This document shows positions 1 through 7,772 of a DNA stretch of 64,000 nucleotides, piece after piece. Origin of the DNA: Pseudomonas fluorescens (GTDB taxonomy: Bacteria > Pseudomonadota > Gammaproteobacteria > Pseudomonadales > Pseudomonadaceae); contig NZ_CABVHJ010000001.1 in assembly GCF_902497745.1 (NCBI RefSeq), forward strand, positions 186,001 to 250,000, written 5' to 3'. Numbering within the stretch: position 1 is the first letter of the stretch; the number at the start of each line of letters is the position of its first letter. The notes beneath the pieces were generated by a model. That model did no database searches, was not told where the DNA came from, and saw nothing but the letters and a program-made list of their open reading frames with translations. The position numbers were made by a program, and so were the translations under genes.

Positions 1-1106
1 AGATCGAAATTGTACAAATACCCCCAGCTAGCGGCGCAATCATCGCTGTTCGACCACTGGTTAGCACCACAGACGGACTGATTGCCGGGTTTGAGGGGTC
101 GCCATTTTCTCTCAATAATGCGCTGAGTACTCTAAACAGCTTACGCACAGCGATCACAAGTGGCCCTATAAGCACATTTCTTGCGTTGGTTTTCTACTCA
201 CCATCATTGGGAAATGGTGAGATTCAGCGCAACCCTATAGTCCTCACCATCCCGCTTGCGCAACTAGACCCTGACAAAAACCACGAGCGCATAGGTCGCC
301 CCGCAACCCTCTATGGAATTAGCAGACGCGTGACGTCGTCCATTCGAGGAGACCATACACAGCTTATTCTTGAGTCAACTGATTACAGTTTTCCGGTAAG
401 AGTTCGGCAGGCAGTTCTGGACTCCACGACAAATCAATACACCTTCACGACAGAAGGTTTGGTGCCGATCACACTGACCTGGACACCGAAATCTCCTCCC
501 GGGATTGCCAACTCCAGCAGCACCGAATTGCCGATCACGCAATCCCCAATCCGGATTTACCCTGGCGCTCGAGTTACACAAGTTGATGCCCGGCTGGATG
601 AGCATCCTGCATGTAGCCATGATGATCCGGATGATTACATTCTGGAGTTTCCGATAGAGTCGGGGATCGAATCCATCTACATGATGGCCACTCGTGGTGG
701 CCCTCGGTATGAGCCGGGGACGGCTACAGGCAAGGGGCAAGAAGTCGGCGAAAATTGGTTGGCCGGCGCGACACAACCAAATGGCTCCCCAGTCCCTACA
801 CAGATTGCCGATCAGTTGCGTGGTCAAGATTTCAGGAGTTTTGACAGATTCAGAGAGAAATTCTGGCGCTCGGTCGCTGCTGATCCGAAACTTTCCAAGC
901 AATTCAGCAAAGCTGATCTCAAGTTATTAACGAACGGTGCGGCTCCCAGCACTGACGAGGTAGACTCTGTTGGCCGAAGGGACAAATACGAAATTCACCA
1001 CATAGAACATATCAAAGACGGCGGCGAAGTTTATAACATTGACAATTTAACTGTAATAACCCCTAGCGCGCATATAGAACTGCACAAGAACGGTATAAAG
1101 CCATGA
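1..1106 (+). CDS. DNase bacteriocin (S-type pyocin / E-type colicin family), 5' end outside the window
   Basis: A secreted killing protein that degrades DNA of related bacteria. The frame is open from base 3, so the receptor-binding and translocation parts lie to the left; about 367 residues are visible. The first 240 or so resemble the pyocin S translocation region. The C-terminus is an HNH (His-Me finger) DNase of the colicin E2/E7/E8/E9 type: YEIHH at 990-1004, a GGEVY block, then Asn and the two spaced histidines of AHIELHK near 1070-1087. All metal and catalytic histidines expected from colicin E9 are present. An internal TTG at 186 is not a credible start because the upstream frame continues homologously. 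The stop overlaps the next ATG (ATGA), the usual toxin-immunity coupling. Confidence 0.9.
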   Translation, partial: IEIVQIPPASGAIIAVRPLVSTTDGLIAGFEGSPFSLNNALSTLNSLRTAITSGPISTFLALVFYSPSLGNGEIQRNPIVLTIPLAQLDPDKNHERIGRPATLYGISRRVTSSIRGDHTQLILESTDYSFPVRVRQAVLDSTTNQYTFTTEGLVPITLTWTPKSPPGIANSSSTELPITQSPIRIYPGARVTQVDARLDEHPACSHDDPDDYILEFPIESGIESIYMMATRGGPRYEPGTATGKGQEVGENWLAGATQPNGSPVPTQIADQLRGQDFRSFDRFREKFWRSVAADPKLSKQFSKADLKLLTNGAAPSTDEVDSVGRRDKYEIHHIEHIKDGGEVYNIDNLTVITPSAHIELHKNGIKP

Positions 1107-1378
1107 AATTAAAAGATAAATTTGAAGACTATACCGAAGCTGAATTCCTGCTTTTTGTGACGGAATTTTTTGAAGATACAAATGGACTTACCGGCGACGC
1201 ACTAAGTGCATACACAAGCAATCTCGCACTTCATTTTGAAAAAATAACTGAGCACCCGAAAAAGCGCGCCGTTATATTTCGCCCGACACCCGACCGCGAA
1301 GACAGTCCCGCAGGAGTCGTAAAAGAAATCAAAGAATGGCGCAAAGCAAACGGAAAATCCGGCTTTAAACCAGAGTAA
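1103..1378 (+). CDS. Bacteriocin immunity protein, colicin E-type DNase inhibitor
   Basis: A 91-residue protein that binds and blocks the DNase domain of the bacteriocin encoded just upstream, protecting the producer. It matches the Im2/Im7/Im8/Im9 family along its length: YTEAEFLLFV in helix 1, an acidic helix 2, and the DSPAG motif followed by KEWRKANGKSGFK at the end. The specificity region (helix 2 and the loop before DSPAG) differs from the textbook colicin immunities, so the cognate pair is probably private to this strain. It overlaps the toxin gene by 4 nt and ends just before a strong terminator. Family assignment is secure; the cognate relation is inferred from position. Confidence 0.93.
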   Translation: MKLKDKFEDYTEAEFLLFVTEFFEDTNGLTGDALSAYTSNLALHFEKITEHPKKRAVIFRPTPDREDSPAGVVKEIKEWRKANGKSGFKPE

Positions 1379-1383
1379 TGCGA

Positions 1384-1414
1384 CGAAACAGCGCCACACA
1401 GTGGCGCTGTTTCG
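1384..1414. terminator. Perfect 14-bp inverted repeat, bacteriocin operon terminator
   Basis: CGAAACAGCGCCAC at 1384-1397 pairs perfectly with 1401-1414 across a 3-nt loop. It lies between the immunity gene stop and the 3' end of the convergent TonB-domain gene. It could stop transcription from both sides, although no long U-run follows. Confidence 0.65.
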
Positions 1415-1422
1415 CATCAAGG

Positions 1423-2037
1423 TCAAAACAAATCACGAATCTCCGAAGGCAAAAGACTCACATACTTACGCGAAGGGCTATCCCGGCACCCTCGCACAAT
1501 AACCGGAATGCGCTTGTTCAATTTGGCAATCATCGCCAGTCGCTGCTCATCCGGTAGCTGAGACTTGTGGAAGATATTGGAAAGGTAGGCCCGGGTGTGC
1601 ACGAACACCGTTGTATCGATCCACGAATATTCGGCAATGTTTGCGAGATTCTCGTTGATGGTGCGGCATTTCAACGCTTTGAGTTGTTGGTTGACGTGGA
1701 TGGGTTGATCCAGATCAAGCCTGAACACCATGGGCGCGATAATGGTCTTTTCAGCGGGTTTATCACCCTCTATCGCCCAAGGCTTGAAGCGCCACTGGGC
1801 AACGGCGACTCTGACCGCTTCAGATAATTGCGGATGGTCACTGCTAAGAATATTGATCTTGCTGATCGAGCCATCGGCGTGGGCAATGAAGCTGATCTGC
1901 ACCTCCCCGGTGACTCCCGCCCTGAACAGAGCCAGAGGGTAAGTCGGTTTCGGATTATTTTCAGGTATCAAAAAAACTTCGGATGCGTGCACCCACCCAT
2001 CGACCCACAACAGACACATTACAAAAGCCCACCGCAT
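1423..2037 (-). CDS. Exported TonB C-terminal-domain protein
   Basis: A 204-residue protein with an N-terminal signal peptide (MRWAFVMCLLWVDGWVHAS) and one TonB_C-like domain at about residues 25-110, recognised by the PTYPLALFRAGVTGEV start and the VAQWRFKPW core. The remaining 95 residues match nothing I recognise. The start at 2037 was chosen over an upstream codon at 2181 because a GGGGGG ribosome site precedes it and the signal peptide begins there. It lacks the Pro-rich spacer and membrane anchor of a full TonB, so direct energy transduction is doubtful; a periplasmic partner role is a guess. Confidence 0.7.
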   Translation of the reverse strand: MRWAFVMCLLWVDGWVHASEVFLIPENNPKPTYPLALFRAGVTGEVQISFIAHADGSISKINILSSDHPQLSEAVRVAVAQWRFKPWAIEGDKPAEKTIIAPMVFRLDLDQPIHVNQQLKALKCRTINENLANIAEYSWIDTTVFVHTRAYLSNIFHKSQLPDEQRLAMIAKLNKRIPVIVRGCRDSPSRKYVSLLPSEIRDLF

Positions 2038-2213
2038 GATCCCCCCTTCGCAACTGAAAGCCTCTTCCGGCAACAGCACAAAGGTTACGGAGCAATGGCT
2101 TCTAACTGAATGGCGCAGCTTCGCCTTTAGGCGCAGGACATTTCCTAATTGCCAACGGTAAATTGGGTAAAAAATCTGCACGAAGGATCGCCGGTAACTT
2201 TTCTGACGGACGT

Positions 2214-2843
2214 TTAGCCGCCACTTGCGTCCGCAATGTCGCCCGGCATCAGATGCTCCTGAATCTTCTCGCTACGCGACTGGATTAACTGCCCCTTGTC
2301 ATCGAAGCGCAGAACAATCAGCCAGTCATAAACATCCACCGGCCACTTGGGCTGGCCGATCAGCGCCGGGCCATCGCCGCCGAAAGCGGCAATCAGTTTA
2401 TTGATGTGGCCGTGGTGCCAGGCGATCAGCACGGTTTTCGCCTGATTGCTGGCGCGCAGTTGCTTGACCAGTTGGTCGACGTCGTTATTGGCGAACGGCT
2501 GTTCGATGGGCAGTTGCAGGCGTTGTGACAGTGGGATCAGCGTTTGCCGGGGGCGGATGCTTTGCGCGCTGTCAGCGGTGGCGATCAGGCGTTGCGGGGT
2601 GAGTGTTTCGTCACCCAGTTTCAGCGGGGTGAAATAGTCGGCGTACGCGGCGGCGCGTTGCTGGCCCTGCGCGTTGAGCTCTCGACCCACGTCAGGTTTT
2701 TCCGCATGGCGGACGATCAGTACGGTGGTATTGCGCAGTCCCGATGCGCCAGCTCCGTGGGCGAAACTCAGCACCAGCACCGAAACGGTGACGACGGCCA
2801 CCATCAACAACCTCGGCAATAACCTGCGCACATTCGGAGCCAT
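2214..2843 (-). CDS. Histidine phosphatase family protein, exported or membrane-anchored
   Basis: A 209-residue protein with an N-terminal hydrophobic segment (residues 10-30) and a phosphoglycerate-mutase-like fold. The phosphohistidine motif RHAEKP is at about residues 45-50, and the second catalytic histidine is in AWHHGHI at about residue 142. This branch hydrolyses small phosphate esters or phosphoproteins; the substrate cannot be told. The segment puts the enzyme in the periplasm or tethered to the inner membrane. It is divergent from glpT with a 223-bp gap between them. Confidence 0.75.
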   Translation of the reverse strand: MAPNVRRLLPRLLMVAVVTVSVLVLSFAHGAGASGLRNTTVLIVRHAEKPDVGRELNAQGQQRAAAYADYFTPLKLGDETLTPQRLIATADSAQSIRPRQTLIPLSQRLQLPIEQPFANNDVDQLVKQLRASNQAKTVLIAWHHGHINKLIAAFGGDGPALIGQPKWPVDVYDWLIVLRFDDKGQLIQSRSEKIQEHLMPGDIADASGG

Positions 2844-3004
2844 CGTTTATCTCTGCGATCAGTTAATTCACTGAGCGTGAGTCTAAGACACCACCTTCAT
2901 AGAGCGACAAAAACGCCCTGTTCTTACAGCTGAGCGACAGGTTCGTAAAGGAACGCGCGACTTCCAACATTTTCCGCTGTTTGGTCGATGCGAACCGGTG
3001 CTAT

Positions 3005-3018
3005 TTTCGGTAACGAAA
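3005..3018. promoter_or_regulatory. Palindrome TTTCG-N4-CGAAA ahead of glpT, possible GlpR operator
   Basis: TTTCG (3005-3009) and CGAAA (3014-3018) form a perfect inverted repeat 48 bp before the glpT start. Glycerol-phosphate genes in pseudomonads are repressed by GlpR, whose sites are short T/A-flanked palindromes with a CG core. The assignment rests on position and symmetry only. Confidence 0.35.
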
Positions 3019-3066
3019 CTGTAACATTCGCATCCGCAGTCAAAACAAGAAATCTGGAGCTCTTGA

Positions 3067-4416
3067 ATGTTTGCTTTCTTTCGTCCTGCCGCACATCAGG
3101 CTCCATTGCCTGAAGAAAAAATAGACAGCACGTACCGACGCCTGCGCTGGCAGATTTTCGCCGGTATTTTCTTTGGCTACGCGGGTTATTACCTGCTGCG
3201 CAAAAACTTCTCCCTGGCCATGCCGTACCTGATCGACGAAGGCTACAGCCGCGGTGATCTGGGTCTGGCGATGTCGGCGATCGCCATCGCGTATGGCTTG
3301 TCGAAGTTCCTCATGGGCCTGGTGTCCGACCGTTCCAACCCGCGTTACTTCCTGCCGTTCGGCCTGCTGGTGTCGGCCGGGGTGATGTTCATTTTCGGTT
3401 TCGCACCTTGGGCAACGTCCAGTGTGACCATGATGTTCATCCTGCTGTTCATCAACGGCTGGGCCCAGGGCATGGGTTGGCCGCCGAGTGGCCGGACCAT
3501 GGTGCACTGGTGGTCGCAGAAGGAACGCGGCGGCGTGGTGTCGGTGTGGAACGTGGCGCATAACGTCGGTGGCGGCCTGATCGGCCCGCTGTTCCTGCTC
3601 GGCATGGGTCTGTTCAACGACTGGCACGCGGCGTTTTATGTTCCGGCAGCGGTAGCGCTGGGCGTGGCGGTATTCGCCTTCATCACCATGCGTGACACCC
3701 CGCAATCGGTCGGCCTGCCGCCGATCGAGAAGTACAAGAACGATTACCCGGAAGGCTACGACGCCAGCCACGAAGACGAATTCAGCGCCAAGGAAATCTT
3801 CGTCAAATATGTGCTGCGCAACAAAATGCTCTGGTACATCGCCATGGCCAACGTCTTCGTCTACCTGCTGCGCTACGGCGTGCTGGACTGGGCGCCGACC
3901 TACCTGAAGGAAGCCAAGGGTTTCACCGTCGATAAAACCTCGTGGGCCTATTTCTTCTACGAGTGGGCGGGGATTCCGGGCACGCTGCTGTGCGGCTGGA
4001 TGTCGGACAAGATCTTCCGTGGCAACCGTGGCCTGACCGGCATGGTGTTCATGGCGCTGGTGACTGTCGCGACGCTGGTTTACTGGCTGAATCCGGCCGG
4101 CAACCCGACCGTCGACATGATCGCGCTGTTCTCGATCGGCTTCCTGATCTACGGCCCGGTGATGCTGATCGGCCTGCAGGCACTGGAACTGGCGCCGAAG
4201 AAAGCCGCTGGCACCGCTGCGGGCTTCACTGGCTTGTTCGGTTATCTCGGTGGCTCGGTCGCGGCCAGTGCGGCGATGGGCTACACCGTTGACCATTTCG
4301 GCTGGGACGGTGGTTTTGTCCTGCTGGTCGGCGCTTGCCTGCTGTCGATGGCCTTCCTGGCCCCGACGCTGTGGCACAAGCAAGTTGCCAGTCAGAGCCG
4401 TGAAGCGGTCGCTTGA
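3067..4416 (+). CDS. glpT: Glycerol-3-phosphate transporter GlpT
   Basis: An inner-membrane antiporter of the major facilitator superfamily that imports sn-glycerol-3-phosphate in exchange for inorganic phosphate. The 449 residues match GlpT length and order: [20 protein letters not shown] at the start, [17 protein letters not shown] in the 2-3 loop, and [20 protein letters not shown] with the substrate-region Arg. Twelve hydrophobic segments are visible. A GGAG ribosome site lies 8 nt before the ATG. It stands apart from any glp catabolic operon here. Its last 25 bp overlap the 3' end of convergent chaC. GlpT is also the usual entry route for fosfomycin. Confidence 0.93.
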   Translation: MFAFFRPAAHQAPLPEEKIDSTYRRLRWQIFAGIFFGYAGYYLLRKNFSLAMPYLIDEGYSRGDLGLAMSAIAIAYGLSKFLMGLVSDRSNPRYFLPFGLLVSAGVMFIFGFAPWATSSVTMMFILLFINGWAQGMGWPPSGRTMVHWWSQKERGGVVSVWNVAHNVGGGLIGPLFLLGMGLFNDWHAAFYVPAAVALGVAVFAFITMRDTPQSVGLPPIEKYKNDYPEGYDASHEDEFSAKEIFVKYVLRNKMLWYIAMANVFVYLLRYGVLDWAPTYLKEAKGFTVDKTSWAYFFYEWAGIPGTLLCGWMSDKIFRGNRGLTGMVFMALVTVATLVYWLNPAGNPTVDMIALFSIGFLIYGPVMLIGLQALELAPKKAAGTAAGFTGLFGYLGGSVAASAAMGYTVDHFGWDGGFVLLVGACLLSMAFLAPTLWHKQVASQSREAVA

Positions 4417-5060
4417 TCCGACTGTGATTTACAGCGCTTGAGCCGCGCCTCCAGATTGCGGTCTGGCATGGCGTGGCTGCGCAGGGCGTGTGCGGTCTGC
4501 TCGACATAATCGCGAGTAGTGCCGTAACGCCCGCTGGCGCTCTCGAACACCTGGCTCAGCACATGATCCGGCAAGTTGCCGGCATAGCTGGGCAGGTGTC
4601 GCTCCAGAACGAATCCCAACGCTTGCACCTGAGTGCCGTCTTCGAGCCGGCAGTTGAGCCAGTGTGGCCGATAGGATGGCACCGGCATCTCGCGTTTCCA
4701 CAAGGCGTACAGCGCCGCATCGAGATTGTCTTCCGGCAAGCGATAGGCGAAGCCGCTGCACGAACCGCCACGATCCAGACCAAATACCAGACCGGGCATT
4801 TCCGGCGTACCGCGGTGCTCGTGCGACCACAGGTACAAGCCGCGATGGTAGCCATGCACGCGTCCGCGCACCCGCTCCACTGCCGAACACTCCGGCCGCC
4901 AGATCAGCGAACCATAGGCGAACAGCCACACCGGCCCGCCCTTGTGGCGCGCCATGGTCGATTGCATGGAAGCGAGAAGTTGTTCGTGCGTCAGCTGCGG
5001 CCCAAGATCGAGCCGCGGAGGGTAATTCAAATTCAGAAAAGCGTTTTCAATGGCGCTCAT
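4392..5060 (-). CDS. chaC: Glutathione-specific gamma-glutamylcyclotransferase (ChaC family)
   Basis: A cytosolic enzyme of 222 residues that cleaves glutathione to 5-oxoproline and Cys-Gly. The substrate-binding loop appears as [13 protein letters not shown] at about residues 43-55, followed by the ChaC block [18 protein letters not shown] and GLDRGG. Length and motifs agree with bacterial ChaC. It is transcribed toward glpT and overlaps its end by 25 bp; the two are probably not functionally linked. Upstream lies an AT-rich spacer. The calcium/cation transport role once given to ChaC is not supported by its chemistry. Confidence 0.88.
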   Translation of the reverse strand: MSAIENAFLNLNYPPRLDLGPQLTHEQLLASMQSTMARHKGGPVWLFAYGSLIWRPECSAVERVRGRVHGYHRGLYLWSHEHRGTPEMPGLVFGLDRGGSCSGFAYRLPEDNLDAALYALWKREMPVPSYRPHWLNCRLEDGTQVQALGFVLERHLPSYAGNLPDHVLSQVFESASGRYGTTRDYVEQTAHALRSHAMPDRNLEARLKRCKSQSDQATASRL

Positions 5061-5201
5061 GGCGAATAGCGTTCAGCTCCCCGCGGGTGAAGAATTACTT
5101 AATAGAACGCACCGCTGTAACAATAAGGCACATATGTTTTAAGGCAATTTGAGTGCCATGGCACAGTTCTTAATTGATTGCCTGATTGATATATAACCTA
5201 G

Positions 5202-5229
5202 CGGTATTTATGCAATTACATAAATACCG
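5202..5229. other. 11-bp perfect inverted repeat in an AT-rich spacer
   Basis: CGGTATTTATG (5202-5212) and CATAAATACCG (5219-5229) flank CAATTA. The surrounding 5085-5245 is much richer in AT than the rest of the window and holds no gene. The repeat could be the transcript end for the reductase gene that stops at 5258, or an operator ahead of chaC; there is no clear U-run on either strand. Confidence 0.5.
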
Positions 5230-5257
5230 ATCGGCTATATAGGGAGTTATAACGGAT

Positions 5258-6226
5258 TCAGGAGCGGGGAGCGTAAGCGAACACGTCCGCACGCATTTGA
5301 TGGGCGTCCATCCCGGCTTCGACCAATGCGTCCAGCGTGCCGTAGACCATGGCCGGCGAGCCGCTGGCATAGACGTGCAGCGGTTTCAGGTCAGGGAAGT
5401 CTTCACACACCGCCTCGTGCAGCATGCCGCAGCGCCCCTCCCAGCCGCATTGATCGCTAACGACTTTATGCAGGAACAGATTGGGCAACTTCAGCCATTC
5501 GTCCCAGTGCTCGATCTCATAGAAATCTTCCGGACGACGCACGCCCCAGTACAGATGCACCGGATGTTTGAAGCCGTTGGCGCGGCAGTGCTCGATCAAG
5601 GCGTGAATCTGGCCCATACCGGTGCCAGCAGCGACCAGCACCAGTGGCCCATCGGGCAGCTCGGCCAGGTGCGTATCGCCGAACGGCAATTCGACGCGCA
5701 CCATCGCATTGCGCTGCAGCTGTTCGATCAGGCTCAGTGCACTGGCTTCGCGCGCCAGCACATGGATTTCCAGGTCACGCCCGCCGTGCGGCGCCGAGGC
5801 CATGGAGAACGCCGACTTCTCGCCGTTCTCGCGCTCGATCATCAAATACTGCCCGGCGTGATAGCGCGGTGGCTTGCCGGCCGGCGCACGCAGACGCACG
5901 CGCCAGGTGTCGCCCCCCACATCGCGGCATTCGATGACCTGACACGACAGGCTGCGCACCGGCAGTTCTCCCAGCGCGAGCACGCCATCCCACAGCAGGA
6001 TGCAGTCTTCCAGCGGCTCGGCTATGCAAGTGTAGAACTCGCCGTGGTCGTGCACCTTGCCGTCCTGCGCAACGCGACCTTCAACCAGCAGCGCCGCACA
6101 CACATGACAATTGCCGTTGCGGCAGCTTTGCGGGCATTCGTAGCCCAGGCGCCGCGCGCCATCGAGAATCCGCTCACCGGGCTGTATCTCGAGCACTGCT
6201 CCGGAGGGCTGCAGGGTTACACGCAT
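5258..6226 (-). CDS. 2Fe-2S / flavin oxidoreductase next to UbiD (CDP-6-deoxy-glucoseen reductase-like)
   Basis: A 322-residue electron-transfer protein with three parts: an N-terminal plant-type ferredoxin domain with SCRNGNCHVC plus a later Cys in YTC, a flavin-binding barrel (residues 95-190), and an NAD(P)H-binding domain with VAAGTGMGQIHALIEH. The name comes from homology to AscD/Fre; sugar deoxygenation is unlikely here. Start at 6226 fits [11 protein letters not shown] and overlaps the UbiD stop by 1 nt, so translation is probably coupled. E. coli Fre likewise lies near ubiD. Oddity: the flavin motif reads SAFS where RxFS/RxYS is usual, so the Arg is absent. It may supply reduced flavin for prenyl-FMN, which is inference. 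Confidence 0.8.
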   Translation of the reverse strand: MRVTLQPSGAVLEIQPGERILDGARRLGYECPQSCRNGNCHVCAALLVEGRVAQDGKVHDHGEFYTCIAEPLEDCILLWDGVLALGELPVRSLSCQVIECRDVGGDTWRVRLRAPAGKPPRYHAGQYLMIERENGEKSAFSMASAPHGGRDLEIHVLAREASALSLIEQLQRNAMVRVELPFGDTHLAELPDGPLVLVAAGTGMGQIHALIEHCRANGFKHPVHLYWGVRRPEDFYEIEHWDEWLKLPNLFLHKVVSDQCGWEGRCGMLHEAVCEDFPDLKPLHVYASGSPAMVYGTLDALVEAGMDAHQMRADVFAYAPRS

Positions 6227-7692
6227 CAATCTATTCCTAACTGATTCCAGATGGCATCGATCCGTTGGGTGACGGCGTCGTCCTTGACGATCACGCGACC
6301 CCACTCGCGAGTGGTTTCGCCCGGCCACTTGTGGGTGGCATCGAGGCCCATTTTCGAACCCAGGCCGGAGATCGGCGAGGCGAAGTCGAGGTAGTCGATC
6401 GGCGTGTTATCGATCATCACCGTATCGCGCTTGGGGTCCATGCGCGTGGTGATGGCCCAGATCACGTCGTTCCAGTCGCGGGCGTTGATATCGTCGTCGG
6501 TGACGATAACGAACTTGGTGTACATGAACTGTCGCAAAAACGACCAGACACCGAGCATCACGCGCTTGGCATGCCCCGGATACGACTTCTTCATGGTCAC
6601 GATGGCCATGCGGTACGAACAGCCTTCCGGCGGCAGGTAGAAGTCGGTGATTTCCGGGAACTGCTTCTGCAGGATCGGCACGAACACTTCGTTCAGCGCC
6701 ACGCCGAGGATCGCCGGCTCATCCGGCGGACGGCCGGTGTAGGTGCTGTGGTAGATCGGTTTGATTCGGTGGGTGATGCGCTCGACGGTGAACACCGGGA
6801 AGCTGTCGACTTCGTTGTAATAACCGGTGTGGTCGCCGTACGGGCCTTCGTCCGCCATTTCGCCCGGATGGATCACGCCTTCGAGGATGATTTCGGCAGT
6901 CGCCGGCACTTGCAGGTCATTGCCACGGCACTTGACCAGTTCGGTGCGGTTGCCGCGCAACAGACCGGCAAAGGCGTATTCGGAAAGACTGTCCGGCACC
7001 GGCGTCACGGCGCCAAGGATGGTCGCCGGATCTGCGCCCAGAGCCACGGACACCGGGAACGGCTGACCCGGGTGCTTCTCGCACCACTCGCGGAAGTCGA
7101 GGGCGCCGCCACGGTGGCTGAGCCAACGCATGATCACCTTGTTGCGGCCGATCACTTGCTGACGGTAGATGCCGAGGTTCTGGCGTTCCTTGTTCGGGCC
7201 TTTGGTGACGGTCAGGCCCCAGGTGATCAGCGGACCAACGTCGCCGGGCCAGCAGGTCTGCACCGGCAGCATCGCGAGGTCGACGTCGTCGCCTTCGATG
7301 ACCACTTCCTGGCACACCGCGTCTTTGACGACTTTCGGCGCCATCGAAATGATCTTGCGGAAGATCGGCAGCTTCGACCACGCATCTTTCAAGCCCTTCG
7401 GCGGCTCGGGCTCCTTGAGGAACGCCAACAGCTTGCCGATTTCGCGCAGCTCGCTGACCGACTCGGCGCCCATGCCCATGGCCACCCGCTCGGGGGTTCC
7501 GAACAGGTTGCCGAGCACCGGGATATCGTAGCCAGTCGGCTTTTCGAACAGCAGCGCCGGGCCCTTGGCCCGCAGCGTGCGGTCGCACACCTCGGTCATT
7601 TCCAGCACCGGCGAGACGGGAATCTGGATGCGTTTCAACTCTCCGCGCTGCTCAAGCTGCTGCACGAAATCCCGAAGATCCTTGAATTTCAT
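6226..7692 (-). CDS. ubiD: 4-hydroxy-3-polyprenylbenzoate decarboxylase UbiD
   Basis: It decarboxylates the polyprenylated benzoate intermediate of ubiquinone synthesis using prenylated FMN made by UbiX. The 488 residues begin [20 protein letters not shown], as in the family; a TTG six codons upstream was rejected because the GAGGG ribosome site is better placed for the ATG at 7692. Family landmarks include [14 protein letters not shown] text at mid-length, [16 protein letters not shown] and the C-terminal [13 protein letters not shown]. It is first in a two-gene unit with the reductase. UbiX is not in this window. Confidence 0.95.
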   Translation of the reverse strand: MKFKDLRDFVQQLEQRGELKRIQIPVSPVLEMTEVCDRTLRAKGPALLFEKPTGYDIPVLGNLFGTPERVAMGMGAESVSELREIGKLLAFLKEPEPPKGLKDAWSKLPIFRKIISMAPKVVKDAVCQEVVIEGDDVDLAMLPVQTCWPGDVGPLITWGLTVTKGPNKERQNLGIYRQQVIGRNKVIMRWLSHRGGALDFREWCEKHPGQPFPVSVALGADPATILGAVTPVPDSLSEYAFAGLLRGNRTELVKCRGNDLQVPATAEIILEGVIHPGEMADEGPYGDHTGYYNEVDSFPVFTVERITHRIKPIYHSTYTGRPPDEPAILGVALNEVFVPILQKQFPEITDFYLPPEGCSYRMAIVTMKKSYPGHAKRVMLGVWSFLRQFMYTKFVIVTDDDINARDWNDVIWAITTRMDPKRDTVMIDNTPIDYLDFASPISGLGSKMGLDATHKWPGETTREWGRVIVKDDAVTQRIDAIWNQLGID

Positions 7693-7772
7693 TGACGATG
7701 GCACCCTCAAAATAGGCGTACATCCTACCTGCTCTGACGGGCAAACAGCAGCCCGTCAGAGCCTGGCATCAA

